A program made the position numbers and the translations under genes. A stretch of DNA of 64,000 nt, taken from positions 62,001-126,000 of the forward strand of contig JARGPN010000009.1 of the NCBI GenBank assembly GCA_029213045.1, read 5' to 3'. This document shows positions 37,220-47,697 of this stretch, piece after piece. The stretch is from Alcanivoracaceae bacterium (GTDB lineage Bacteria; Pseudomonadota; Gammaproteobacteria; Pseudomonadales; Alcanivoracaceae). The notes beneath the pieces are model-generated. The model did not search any database. It saw only the letters and a list, made by a program, of their open reading frames with translations, and was not told where the DNA came from. How positions within the stretch are numbered: the stretch's first letter is position 1; every line of letters begins with the position of its first letter.

Positions 37220-38659
37220 TTAGTCTTTCGGGTAGGACGGAAACTCTACGCCGGAGATTTGCTGCAGGATACGCATTACCTGACAGCTATAACCGAACTC
37301 GTTGTCGTACCACACGTAAAGCACACAGTGTTTGCCATTCACAATAGTCGCTTCGGCGTCGATCACTGAGGCGTGGCGTGAGCCAACGAAGTCAGTAGAT
37401 ACGGCGTCTGGTGAGCGAATAAAGTCAATTTGACGCTGTAACGGAGAATGCAGCGATACCCAACGCAGGTAGTCGTTGAACTCTTCAAGCGTGGTCTCTT
37501 TTTCCAGCGTCAGGTTCAAGATCGCCAAGGAAACGTTCGGTGTAGGCACACGGATCGAATTCCCGGTTAAGCGCCCTGCTAACTCTGGCAAGGCTTTCGC
37601 CGCTGCGGTTGCTGCGCCGGTTTCGGTGATTACCATGTTCAACGGTGCGGCACGACCACGACGCGGACCGCTGTGGAAGTTATCCAGCAGGTTTTGGTCG
37701 TTGGTGTAGGAGTGAACCGTTTCAACGTGGCCGTTAACAATGCCGAACTTGTCATTCAACGCTTTCAACGGTGGCACGATGGCGTTAGTGGTGCAGCTTG
37801 CCGCCGAGATGATCTTGTCATCGTCGTTGATCAAGTCGCTGTTCACGCCGTGTACGATATTTTTCAGGTTGCCTTTGCCTGGCGCGGTAAGAATCACACG
37901 CTCAATACCTGGGCGGCTTAGGTGCACACCAAGGCCATCGGCATCGCGCCATTTGCCGGTGTTGTCGATCAACACGGCGTTGTTGATACCGTACTGGGTG
38001 TAATCAACGGTCGACGGATCGCTAGAATAGATTACTTTCACGTAGTTGCCGTTGGCGATGATGGCGCTATCTTCTTCATCCACCGCAATGGTGCCTGAAA
38101 ACGGACCATGCACAGAATCGCGACGCAGCAGGCTGGCGCGTTTCTGCAAATCACCCTTGCCAGACTCACGCACAACGATGGCTTTTAAACGCAAACCTTG
38201 GCCGGAGCCGGTTTTTTCGATCAGCAGGCGCGCCAAGATGCGACCAATACGACCGAAGCCGTAAAGCACCACGTCGGTTTGGTTCAGGCTGCCGCCGTTA
38301 TTGCTCACCGCTTCTTCTAGCTCAGCGCGAACAAACTCTTCAATCGATAAACCGCGATTATCCTTTTTGTATTCGACCGCGATTTTGCCGATATCGATAC
38401 GGCTTGGACCTAGATCCAGCCTGATCACTTCCTGCAATACAGGGAAGGTCTCAACCACCGACAATTCAGCGTCTTCGATCTGCTTAACAAAGCGATGCGC
38501 TTTCAGGATCTGGATTACCGACTTATTCACTAGCGCACGGCTATAGACGGTAACGGTGACGTTCTTTTCCCGGTAAAGCTTGCCGATCATGGGGATCATG
38601 GCTTCGGCAATTTCTTCCCGGTTTTTCCAGCGTCCGAAATGGTCTTCCAGCTTGTTCAC
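37220..38659 (-). CDS. Long-type glyceraldehyde-3-phosphate dehydrogenase
   Basis: The 479-residue protein has an N-terminal extension of about 130 residues. A GAPDH domain follows: VLYGFGRIGRILARLL (NAD Rossmann), ISAASCTTNAIVPPLKALND (catalytic Cys in SCTTN), and VHSYTNDQNLLDNFHSGPRRGRAAPLNMVITETGAA. The C-terminal motif is WYDNEFGYSCQVMRIL. The extended type is found in Pseudomonas beside nqr and mfd. The cofactor preference and direction (glycolytic or gluconeogenic) cannot be told from sequence. The start is GTG with AGAGG 8 nt upstream. Confidence 0.93.
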   Translation of the reverse strand: MNKLEDHFGRWKNREEIAEAMIPMIGKLYREKNVTVTVYSRALVNKSVIQILKAHRFVKQIEDAELSVVETFPVLQEVIRLDLGPSRIDIGKIAVEYKKDNRGLSIEEFVRAELEEAVSNNGGSLNQTDVVLYGFGRIGRILARLLIEKTGSGQGLRLKAIVVRESGKGDLQKRASLLRRDSVHGPFSGTIAVDEEDSAIIANGNYVKVIYSSDPSTVDYTQYGINNAVLIDNTGKWRDADGLGVHLSRPGIERVILTAPGKGNLKNIVHGVNSDLINDDDKIISAASCTTNAIVPPLKALNDKFGIVNGHVETVHSYTNDQNLLDNFHSGPRRGRAAPLNMVITETGAATAAAKALPELAGRLTGNSIRVPTPNVSLAILNLTLEKETTLEEFNDYLRWVSLHSPLQRQIDFIRSPDAVSTDFVGSRHASVIDAEATIVNGKHCVLYVWYDNEFGYSCQVMRILQQISGVEFPSYPKD

Positions 38660-38827
38660 GGATCAGGCCTCTCGCGGTGGGAGTGATATATGGGGCGCGC
38701 ATTCTAACCGCTCTCAGCGGATCCATCCACCGCCAGAAAGTCCGAGTTTTACGTTTTTATGGCGAGGGGCCGGATTCACGGGAAATCCGCGCCCTGCTCG
38801 CCTTTTACGTAGCGCTACTAAGTCGCG

Positions 38828-39703
38828 CTACGACAACGGCGTGGGTGGGCGAATCCGCATTAAGCCTTCTTGCACCACGGACGCCACCAGCGTGCCGTCC
38901 TGCTTATAGATCAACCCACGGTTAATACCGCGCGCGCCTATGGCGGTGGGCGCATCAGTGGAATAGAGCAGCCATTCGTCGACACGGAACGGCCGGTGGA
39001 ACCACATGGCGTGGTCAATGCTGGCCGCTTGGAGCTGCGGCTGGAAGAAATTAATCCCGTGCGGCAGCATCGCTGTGCCCATCAGCCCGAAATCCGAGCA
39101 AAACGTCAGTAGCGCTCGGTGCGTCGCCACATCGGCGTCGATCTTGTCTTTAATACGGAACCACACCAAACGCGTTGGATCTTGCGGCTCGGCGGCAAAG
39201 CCGTTGACCGGCTTAATCGGACGAAACTCGACCGGCCTGTCCTGCAAAAATGCGGCGCGAAACTTCTCAGGAATATTCGCGGCCACCTGGTGGCGGACAT
39301 CTTCGTCATCGCTTAGCTCGTCAGGCATGGGCACTTCAGGCATATCGGTTTGGTGCTCAACGCCCGCCTCGTCCACCTGAAAAGACGCCGCCAAACTAAA
39401 AATCGGTCGGCCATGCTGGATGGCGTTGACGCGCCGCGTGGTGAAACTTTGACCATCACGAATACGATCAACGTCATAAATGATCGGCACACTGAAATCG
39501 CCAGGGCGCAAAAAATAGGCGTGCAGCGAATGCACAGGGCGATCCGCCGATACGGTGCGGCAGGCCGCCATCAGCGCTTGCCCTGCAACCAACCCGCCAA
39601 AAATACTTTTTTGGCCAGTGGCACGGGTTTGCCCCCGAAATAAATTATTTTCCAGCTGCTCAAGCTGGATGATATCGAGCAGGTCCTGGACTACGGATTT
39701 CAT
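38828..39703 (-). CDS. tesB: Acyl-CoA thioesterase II (TesB)
   Basis: TesB hydrolyses medium to long acyl-CoA to free acid and CoA. The 291-residue protein is a double hotdog. It shows NLFRGQT...FGGLVAGQALMAACRTV, HSLHAYFLRPGDFSVPIIYDVDRIRDGQSFTTRRV and the second-half segment SIDHAMWFHRPFRVDEWLLYSTDAPTA with its catalytic-type Asp. The length matches E. coli TesB (286). The ribosome site GAGG lies 6 nt before ATG. It is divergent from mfd across a 188-nt spacer. Confidence 0.95.
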   Translation of the reverse strand: MKSVVQDLLDIIQLEQLENNLFRGQTRATGQKSIFGGLVAGQALMAACRTVSADRPVHSLHAYFLRPGDFSVPIIYDVDRIRDGQSFTTRRVNAIQHGRPIFSLAASFQVDEAGVEHQTDMPEVPMPDELSDDEDVRHQVAANIPEKFRAAFLQDRPVEFRPIKPVNGFAAEPQDPTRLVWFRIKDKIDADVATHRALLTFCSDFGLMGTAMLPHGINFFQPQLQAASIDHAMWFHRPFRVDEWLLYSTDAPTAIGARGINRGLIYKQDGTLVASVVQEGLMRIRPPTPLS

Positions 39704-39891
39704 CAGTAACCTCTATATAGATTCATCAAGAAGATAGTTTCATTGGGGCTAATTCTAACGGTTTCACCTGCGCTGCGGGGGTCTTGCTGTGACGATTTTT
39801 CAATTTCATGGTGGGCATTCACGCATATCCCGCCTGCATAACTACTCCCGAGCAGCCATGGCAGCTACAATGCGCGCCCCGAAAACAATTG

Positions 39892-42800
39892 ATGATGCCA
39901 ATGAAGTTGCTGCCCGACGCCTCCCTGTTTCCCAAAGGCGCTGAGAATTTCCGCGATTGGTCCGGACTCGATCACGGCAGTCTTGCTGTGGTGCTCGCTG
40001 AAATAGCACGCAACGAACCCGGCGTGTTGTTGGTCATGACCGCCGACACCAGCAGCGCGCAGCAACTTGAAGACAGCCTGAATTTTTACCTGCACGGCAG
40101 CGACATTCCGTTATTGCATTTTCCCGACTGGGAAACCCTGCCTTACGATTTATTTTCGCCGCACCAAGATATCGTCAGCAGTCGTATTGAAGTCTTGCAT
40201 CGCCTGCCCAACACCGAACGCGGCATTTTAATTACGCCCATCAACACATTGATGCAACGCCTTGCCCCGCCTTCACATTTGCGCGGCAATACTTTTTTGC
40301 TCAACGTCGGCGATCATTTCGACATGGAGCAAACCCGCTCCCAATTAGCCGCATGCGGCTATCGTCAGCGCGACAACGTGCTAGAGCACGGCGAGTTCGC
40401 CGTACGCGGTGCGATCATGGATATTTTCCCCATGGGCGCGGAACAACCTTTTCGTATTGAACTGTTTGATAACGACATTGAATCACTGCGTTTATTCGAT
40501 GCCGAAAGCCAACGCTCCACAGGGCAAGTTGAAAACATCACCCTGCTTCCTGCCGCGGAATTTCCACTAAGTAGCGACGGCATCAGCCGCTTCAGAAATG
40601 CATTCCGTGATCGCTTTGACGTGGACCACCGTCGCTGCGCGTTATACCAAGATATCTCAGAGGGCATTGCCAGCCCCGGCATTGAATATTATCTGCCGTT
40701 ATTTTTTGAGAAGCTGGCCAACCTGTTTGATTTTCTGCCGGAAAACACACGACTCATCCAACTGGCCGACACAGAAAAAGCCGCGCGTCACTATTGGGAT
40801 GAAATCGAACAACGTTATGAAAGCCGACGCCACGACATTCGCCGTCCGATCGTTCCACCGGCAGATGTTTTTGTGCACCCTGACCGGCTACTGCAAAGTT
40901 TTAAAGAATGGCCGCGCGCACGCCTAACAGAATCTGGCGGCGTTACGTTTGATTTTGCCAAAGCACCTGAACTCAATAGCAGCACGCAAAATAACCCGTT
41001 TGAAAATTTGCCGGTTGAACTCACCAGCAACGCACCGCGAATTTTGGTCTGCGCTGAAACCGCTGGGCGACGTGAGGCGGTGCAAACATTAATGCAAAAA
41101 GCAGGCATTCAGCCGAAGCAAGTCGAAAGCTGGCAAGACTTTCTGCAACTCGACGATAGCTGGTGCGTAACAACCGGCGAACTGGATCGCGGCTTTTACG
41201 CCCCCGCGCAAAACGTTTTGGTTTTGGCGGAAGCACAGCTTTACGGCACGCGCATCATGCAACGCCGCCGTCGGCGCAGCGATGAAAGCAGCTCCCCCGA
41301 ACAAGCGTTCCGATCACTGGGTGAATTAACACCCGGCACACCCGTGGTTCACATTGATCATGGTGTTGGCCGCTATCAAGGTTTGACCAGCATGCAGCTC
41401 GATGGTCAAACCCATGAGTTTCTATTATTGGAATACGCTGGCGGCGACAAACTTTATGTGCCCGTCACTAGCCTGCATTTAATTAGCCGCTATGGCGCCG
41501 GCGATGCTGACCACGCGCCTATTACTCGACTCGGCTCTGATCAATGGAGCAAGGCGCGCCAGAAAGCCGCCGAAAAAGTTAGCGATGTGGCGGCGGAGTT
41601 ACTCAACACCTTTGCACGCCGCGAAGCCCGTGAAGGCCGATCGTTTGCTCTCACCGAAGAAGATTATATTCGTTTTTGCGCGGGCTTCCCGTTTGAAGAA
41701 ACGCCAGACCAACAGGCCACCATTGAAGCCGTTATCGCCGACATGCGCGCGCCGCGCCCAATGGACCGCCTAGTTTGTGGTGATGTGGGCTTCGGCAAAA
41801 CGGAAGTCGCCATGCGGGCTGCGTTCGTTGCCGCGCAAAACGAAACGCAAGTGGCTGTATTAGTACCCACCACCCTACTCGCACAGCAACATTACGAATC
41901 TTTCTCCGATCGCTTTGCCAATCTACCCGTCACTATTGAAGTAATGAGCCGTTTCCGCAGCCAAAAAGAAAGAACAGATGTGATGAAGCGGCTGGCTGAA
42001 GGCAAAGTCGATATCGTGGTTGGCACGCATCAAATTCTGCAAGAAAGCGTGCAGTTTAAAGATCTTGGCTTAATCATTGTCGATGAAGAGCATCGCTTTG
42101 GCGTCAAACATAAAGAACGCTTAAAACAAATGCGCGTGGATTGCGACATTCTGACGCTTACCGCAACGCCCATCCCGCGAACATTGAATATGTCCTTATC
42201 TGGCCTGCGTGACATTTCAATTATCGCCACACCGCCAGAAAAACGTTTGTCGGTGAAAACTTTCGTGCAGCAACGCGACCCAAGCATTATTAAAGAAGCG
42301 ATTTTGCGAGAACTGCTGCGCGGCGGTCAGGTTTATTTTCTACACAATGATATCGACAGCATGGAAAACACCGCGCGGGAAATTAGCCGATTGGTGCCCG
42401 ATGCTCGCGTCGTTACCGCACACGGCCAAATGCGTGAACGCGACCTTGAATCGGTAATGTCTGATTTTTATCACCGCCGTTTTAATGTGTTGGTGTGTAC
42501 CACTATTATTGAAACCGGCATCGACATTCCTTCTGCCAACACCATCATCATTGAACGCGCCGATAAATTTGGCTTAGCTCAGCTGCACCAGTTACGCGGT
42601 CGCGTCGGGCGCTCTCATCACCAAGCGTATGCCTATCTGCTAACACCGCCGCCAAAGGTGATGACCAAGGATGCAGAGAAACGATTAGAAGCCATTGAAA
42701 CCGCGAGCGATCTTGGCGCAGGCTTTATGCTCGCCAGTCACGATTTGGAAATTCGTGGCGCAGGTGAATTGCTCGGCGAAGAACAGCACGGCAACATTCA

Positions 42801-43341
42801 GTCCATTGGCTTCTCCTTGTATATGGAAATGCTCGAACAAGCCGTTGAAGCATTAAAGCGCGGCGAGCAGCCAGATGTTGAGAAGCCCCTGTCCGGCGGA
42901 CCAGAAGTTAACCTGCATATCCCAGCACTTATTCCGGATGACTATCTGCCCGATGTGTTCACTCGCCTGACGCTTTACAAGCGTATCGCTGGGTGCAAAA
43001 CGGGAAGTCAGCTAGACGAACTGCAAGTGGAAATGATCGACCGATTTGGCCTACTTCCGGTGCAAGTAAAGCAATTGTTTGCGGTCACCGCGCTGCGCCA
43101 TAGGGCGCAAGAGCTTGGTATTCAAAAAATTGACGCCGGTAAAGAGTTCGGCAAACTGGAATTTTCTGACCGCACTGCGGTCGATCCATTACGTATCGTA
43201 CAGTTGGTTCAGTCTGCGCCAGCACGCTTCAAGCTTCTCGGCGCGACAGGCATGCGATTTAGCCACGATGCTGAGACGCCGTCTGATCGAATCAATGCCG
43301 TAAACCAATTGCTCGACACACTATCCGGTAAGAAGCAGTGA
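39892..43341 (+). CDS. mfd: Transcription-repair coupling factor Mfd
   Basis: Mfd displaces RNA polymerase stalled at DNA damage and recruits UvrA. The protein, about 1149 residues from the ATG at 39892, has UvrB-like N-terminal domains and the RNA-polymerase interaction domain (TPVVHIDHGVGRYQGL about 500-560). A RecG-like translocase follows: Walker A CGDVGFGKTEVAMRAAF, DEEHRFGVKHKERLK, TATPIPRTLNMSLSG and the helicase motif VCTTIIETGIDIPSANTI with QLRGRVGRS. The frame is open 28 codons upstream, but MMPMKLLPD fits the family start. No ribosome site is evident. Confidence 0.96.
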   Translation: MMPMKLLPDASLFPKGAENFRDWSGLDHGSLAVVLAEIARNEPGVLLVMTADTSSAQQLEDSLNFYLHGSDIPLLHFPDWETLPYDLFSPHQDIVSSRIEVLHRLPNTERGILITPINTLMQRLAPPSHLRGNTFLLNVGDHFDMEQTRSQLAACGYRQRDNVLEHGEFAVRGAIMDIFPMGAEQPFRIELFDNDIESLRLFDAESQRSTGQVENITLLPAAEFPLSSDGISRFRNAFRDRFDVDHRRCALYQDISEGIASPGIEYYLPLFFEKLANLFDFLPENTRLIQLADTEKAARHYWDEIEQRYESRRHDIRRPIVPPADVFVHPDRLLQSFKEWPRARLTESGGVTFDFAKAPELNSSTQNNPFENLPVELTSNAPRILVCAETAGRREAVQTLMQKAGIQPKQVESWQDFLQLDDSWCVTTGELDRGFYAPAQNVLVLAEAQLYGTRIMQRRRRRSDESSSPEQAFRSLGELTPGTPVVHIDHGVGRYQGLTSMQLDGQTHEFLLLEYAGGDKLYVPVTSLHLISRYGAGDADHAPITRLGSDQWSKARQKAAEKVSDVAAELLNTFARREAREGRSFALTEEDYIRFCAGFPFEETPDQQATIEAVIADMRAPRPMDRLVCGDVGFGKTEVAMRAAFVAAQNETQVAVLVPTTLLAQQHYESFSDRFANLPVTIEVMSRFRSQKERTDVMKRLAEGKVDIVVGTHQILQESVQFKDLGLIIVDEEHRFGVKHKERLKQMRVDCDILTLTATPIPRTLNMSLSGLRDISIIATPPEKRLSVKTFVQQRDPSIIKEAILRELLRGGQVYFLHNDIDSMENTAREISRLVPDARVVTAHGQMRERDLESVMSDFYHRRFNVLVCTTIIETGIDIPSANTIIIERADKFGLAQLHQLRGRVGRSHHQAYAYLLTPPPKVMTKDAEKRLEAIETASDLGAGFMLASHDLEIRGAGELLGEEQHGNIQSIGFSLYMEMLEQAVEALKRGEQPDVEKPLSGGPEVNLHIPALIPDDYLPDVFTRLTLYKRIAGCKTGSQLDELQVEMIDRFGLLPVQVKQLFAVTALRHRAQELGIQKIDAGKEFGKLEFSDRTAVDPLRIVQLVQSAPARFKLLGATGMRFSHDAETPSDRINAVNQLLDTLSGKKQ

Positions 43342-43374
43342 TATAGTCTGCTCGACCACAGAGGAAATATTTGC

Positions 43375-44217
43375 ATGCGATTATTTGCCAGCCTTTGTCT
43401 GCTTTGCGTTGCCCCACTCGCGCTCGCGGAAAACCCCTACGCGTCGCTATCTGCACCGGAGTTACGCACCCGCATTGCCAACGTCGACGCGGTTCAAAAT
43501 GAAAACTGGTACCAAGTGGAAGTGCTTGCATTTGCACGCCAAGGGTTGCCAACGCAGGAATATTGGCGCTTAGATCAGCATCCACAGTTCGAACCGAAAA
43601 ATGCGATTCACCCCTCGTTGGAAACGCCATTGCTGCCGGAAAATGCAGATCGCATCGACGTTACCGCATCGAGCATGGGCTCGTGGAAAACGCTACCTAA
43701 CGATCAACTTATATTGATTGATATGCTCAAACGCATGGAGAAAACCGGCGACTACCGTTTGCTTTATCACAACGCCTGGGTGCAGCCGATCCGTGAGCGT
43801 AGCCGTGCATTCCCTATTTATATTACTGGCGGCAAACAAGTGCCCTTAATCGCGGCGACGCAACCTCAAGATTTAGATTACGGCTTACCGCCAATCGAAT
43901 CGGACGCTGCAAGCTCACCCAACCCAACAGCTGACCCAATTGTGCCAGCGCCGGTCGCCACACAGTCTGAGCTGCAAGGCACAATTCGCGTACACCTGTC
44001 ACGTTACCTACACGTAGAACCAGACCTCTGGTACACCTCGACCAGCAGCGAAGGGGTGCCATTCTGGGTGCGCATTAATCAAAACCGTCGCATGCGAAGC
44101 GATGAGCTACATTACATCGATCACCCATTGTTCGGCTTACTGGTGCGCATCACGCCTTTCCAGACCGCCAAGCAAAAAGAAATCGAACTGATGAAAAGCG
44201 CCCTGAAAGCGAAGTAA
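43375..44217 (+). CDS. csiV: CsiV-like exported peptidoglycan-binding protein
   Basis: The 280-residue protein has a Sec signal peptide (residues 1-18, PLALA|EN). The conserved CsiV opening, ENWYQVEVLAFARQ, comes near residue 43 and VHLSRYLHVEPDLWY near 205. VRITPF lies at the C-terminal end. CsiV was described in Vibrio cholerae as an activator of the lytic transglycosylase SagD/RasP-type cell-wall program. In Pseudomonas the homologue follows mfd, as here (33-nt gap). The symbol is by homology, and a role in wall metabolism is inferred. The ribosome site GAGGAA lies 8 nt before ATG. Confidence 0.85.
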   Translation: MRLFASLCLLCVAPLALAENPYASLSAPELRTRIANVDAVQNENWYQVEVLAFARQGLPTQEYWRLDQHPQFEPKNAIHPSLETPLLPENADRIDVTASSMGSWKTLPNDQLILIDMLKRMEKTGDYRLLYHNAWVQPIRERSRAFPIYITGGKQVPLIAATQPQDLDYGLPPIESDAASSPNPTADPIVPAPVATQSELQGTIRVHLSRYLHVEPDLWYTSTSSEGVPFWVRINQNRRMRSDELHYIDHPLFGLLVRITPFQTAKQKEIELMKSALKAK

Positions 44218-44233
44218 TTTTCGCCAAATTCGC

Positions 44234-44275
44234 AGCCACAAAAAAGCCGCTCATTTGAGCGGCTTTTTTGTGGCT
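44234..44275. terminator. Strong bidirectional terminator after csiV
   Basis: The 19-bp stem (AGCCACAAAAAAGCCGCTC and its complement) has a 4-nt loop. A/T runs flank the GC core on both sides. It serves mfd-csiV on plus and the barrel protein gene on minus (stop at 44294). Confidence 0.93.
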
Positions 44276-44293
44276 AAACATACAAGACTTCAA

Positions 44294-44881
44294 TTAGAGC
44301 GTCATACCAATATTCACGCCTAATGAATTGCCTCCAACACTTTCCGTTCCACCTTCAAAAGTATAATCGACGCCGAAAACGCCTCGTACGCCTATAGAAA
44401 ATCCTTTGTTAGAATCTTCACGACGTGAACGATAAAGATATTCTACAACCATACCATTCGTGTTATCCGCGCTGGCAGAGAAATCACATATTCCACTGAT
44501 ATCGCATTTCAATTTACCGCCCGTTAAATAGGTAACCCCGCCGCCAATACCGTGCTCACCAAAAAACTTATACGCAGTCAGCTCAATCGGCACACGTGTA
44601 AATGAAAGATCGCCATTTTCGGCGGTAACATTGTTAACCTTATAACCAACGGTGCCACGCATCATCACGTCTTGACGAATATCAACATCAGTACCTACGG
44701 CAAAATGCGCACCGCCCCCAGCCGTTAGCTTCTCTGAGCCTCCATTGGTGTAATTCACCTCTAGCAGAGTATCACCGCCAAAGTCTAAACCAGCCCCAAA
44801 GTAAAAGTGAGCGTCGGCAGCCATCAAAGACGATGAAAAACACAGCCCAAGAATCGCAATAAGAAACTTCATACTTATCAT
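44294..44881 (-). CDS. Small outer-membrane beta-barrel-like protein
   Basis: The 195-residue protein has a Sec signal peptide (about 1-21, SSLMA|AD). The mature part starts AHFYFGAGLDFGGDTLLEV. It continues with Gly/Tyr/aromatic alternating strands, with two Cys in KCDISGICDF, and ends LGVNIGMTL. It looks like an eight-stranded OmpA/OmpW-size barrel. The family is not recognised. It sits between csiV and the flavoprotein gene without a partner. Confidence 0.7.
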   Translation of the reverse strand: MISMKFLIAILGLCFSSSLMAADAHFYFGAGLDFGGDTLLEVNYTNGGSEKLTAGGGAHFAVGTDVDIRQDVMMRGTVGYKVNNVTAENGDLSFTRVPIELTAYKFFGEHGIGGGVTYLTGGKLKCDISGICDFSASADNTNGMVVEYLYRSRREDSNKGFSIGVRGVFGVDYTFEGGTESVGGNSLGVNIGMTL

Positions 44882-45111
44882 CCCTAATAAATCCGAAAAT
44901 AATGGTTTTATTTCGCATCGTCGTCACAAGGATCACGCTCAAAACGCGCCCTGTTCCAAAGAAATTCCGCACGCAATCATACACGAACTTTTATATTATC
45001 GAATCATTGCAAGGCGGGAGCATACGCCATCACGAATAATCTAGAGGGCCTCTATAACGCCCTAGCGATAAAACACTCAGCAAGGACAAAAAAAAGCGCT
45101 TCCTATCTTTT
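44882..45111. other. Gene-free spacer before a REP doublet
   Basis: The whole stretch from 44882 to 45223 (342 nt) has no supported gene. It should include the promoter of the barrel gene on minus. Only the REP doublet at 45112 is distinctive. Confidence 0.6.
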
Positions 45112-45177
45112 GTGGGAGCTTGCCTGCAAGCGATGGAGCGGTCGGCAAAGCTGAATCGCTTGCAGGCAAGCTCCCAC
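45112..45177. repeat. REP doublet 3 (opposite order)
   Basis: GTGGGAGCTTGC...GCGAT (45112-45134) and its inverse ATCGC...CTCCCAC (45155-45177) are separated by 20 nt. Sequence is the same family as at 36813 and 36993, but the pair is arranged the other way round: the GTGGGAG ends point outwards. Confidence 0.9.
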
Positions 45178-45223
45178 ATAGGGAATAGGGAGAGGAGCAG
45201 CCATTCGGCCGCTATTACACTGA

Positions 45224-46404
45224 CTAAACGAATTGACCTGCGCACCACCCAGATGCCCACGCCCATTGAAAATTATGCCCGCCTAGCTCGCCCGTTACGT
45301 CGACGACCTCGCCGATAAAATATAAACCGTCGACGTCGTTAGCCCTCATCGTCTTTGACGAAAGTGAGACAGTGTCCACACCGCCCAAGGTCACTTCTGC
45401 GGTGCGATATCCTTCTGTTCCCGACGGTTTAATCGGCCACGACATTAACTTAGCGGCAATCTGCTCCAGCTGTTCGTTGCTGTAGTGCTGCAAAGGCTGC
45501 TCCCATTTCTGCCAATTGCAAATGGCATCGGCAAATCGGCGCGGCCAGTGCGCCGATAAAAACTGCGCGAGAACGGATGCAGGCTTGCTTTTTCGCAATG
45601 ATATTAACGTGCCAATTAAATCCGCTTCCTGCGGCAACATATTAATGCTGAGCGTTTCACCGGGTTGCCAGAAGCTCGATATCTGCAAGATCGAAGGCCC
45701 ACTGATGCCACGATGAGTAATCAACATAGGCTCACGGTAGTGTCGATGTTTCAACGATACGTCGACATCAATCGCCACACCGGATAGCGGCTCTAAAAAC
45801 TGCTTATCGTGGGGCTGCAAAGTAAACGGCACCAACCCCGCTCTGGTGGGCAACACAGGCAAACCAAACTGTTCGGCGATGCGATAGCCGAATGGCGACG
45901 CACCCATGGTAGGAATAGACAAACCGCCGGAGGCAATCACTAATGATTCGCAGGATACTTTTCCTAGCGACGTATTCAGTAAAAAACGGGCATCCGATTT
46001 CGCCACTGACTCAACGGATGTGTTGAGCTTGATGTCAACGCCTGCCCACTCAGCCTCGGTCAACAAGACGCGCACAATTTCTTTGCTGGAATCGACGCAG
46101 AATAGTTGGCCTGCGGCCTTTTCACACCACTCGACGCCGTGCCGTTCGGCCAGCTCCAAGAAATGGTGAGGTGTATAACGCTTTAAAGCAGAAATACAAA
46201 ATGAAGGGTTTTCGGAAAGAAAGTTCGCGGGGGTGGAATTGAGGTTAGTGAAATTACAGCGGCCGCCGCCGGACATAAGAATTTTCTTGCCCGGTTTGTT
46301 GGCGTGATCAATGACCAACACGTTGCGACCACGGTACCCAGCACTGGCCGCACACATTAAGCCTGCGGCACCTGCACCGATCACTACGACATCAACAGAC
46401 AGCA

Positions 46405-46405
<1 letters not shown>
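45224..46405 (-). CDS. HI0933/YhiN-family FAD-dependent oxidoreductase
   Basis: The 393-residue flavoprotein starts VVVIGAGAAGLMCAASAGYRG (FAD dinucleotide motif). PGKKILMSGGGRCNFTNLN, the family signature, follows, then VIASGGLSIPTMGASPFGY and VTLGGVDTVSLSSKTM near the C-terminus. Substrate is unknown; members are related to BaiN and RdsA. Its start overlaps the mtnP stop by 1 nt, so it is the last gene of the psrA-to-flavoprotein run. It is not obviously linked to purine salvage. Confidence 0.92.
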
Positions 46406-47133
<728 letters not shown>

Positions 47134-47136
47134 CTA

Positions 47137-47697
47137 TCAGCTTCCTTCCACGGCATAAATGCCCGGCGCGTTGCGCCAATAGCTTTTGTAATCCATGCCG
47201 CAGCCGAACAAGTACGCATCTTCCGCTTCGACGCCGGTGAAATCGGCCTTTAAACCCGGCGCTGCTTTACGGTCGTGCTTTTTATCCACCAATACACACG
47301 TCGCCACCGATGCCGCGCCTTGCGATTTGCACGCTTCAATAATGGCCACCAGTGTTGTGCCGACATCCAAAATATCGTCGACGATAATCACATCACGATT
47401 CAGTAACGGCATAGTGGGTGTGACAATCCACTCAATATCGCCGCCGGTGGTTTCGCCGCTATAACGGGTGGCATGCAAGTAATCCATTTCTAACGGGAAA
47501 GGCAACTGCGGAACAAGCTTCCCCGCCAACACGATGCCACCGTTCATTACCGTTAATAGAATCGGATTTTTCTTTGCATACACCTTATTCAGCTCATCGG
47601 CTAAACGGGTAATCGCTGTATCAATTTGCGCTAGGCTAAATAGCTCACGTGCGTTGTCTCGCACCGATTGCATATGCGCTAAGGTGTTATCACTCAT
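47137..47697 (-). CDS. hpt: Hypoxanthine-guanine phosphoribosyltransferase
   Basis: The 186-residue type I PRTase has the PRPP loop DVIIVDDILDVGTTL, MNGGIVLAGKLVPQLPF and CVLVDKKHDRKA near the C-terminal half. It converts hypoxanthine/guanine with PRPP to IMP/GMP. Hypoxanthine produced by the adjacent MTI phosphorylase is the logical substrate. It overlaps the mscS stop by 4 nt and is 3 nt before mtnP. Confidence 0.92.
   Translation of the reverse strand: MSDNTLAHMQSVRDNARELFSLAQIDTAITRLADELNKVYAKKNPILLTVMNGGIVLAGKLVPQLPFPLEMDYLHATRYSGETTGGDIEWIVTPTMPLLNRDVIIVDDILDVGTTLVAIIEACKSQGAASVATCVLVDKKHDRKAAPGLKADFTGVEAEDAYLFGCGMDYKSYWRNAPGIYAVEGS

Noticed and set aside
36998-37369. Plus-strand frame across a REP doublet and the gap 3' end
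   Set aside because: Much of it is the palindromic REP sequence and the antisense of gap; no family match.
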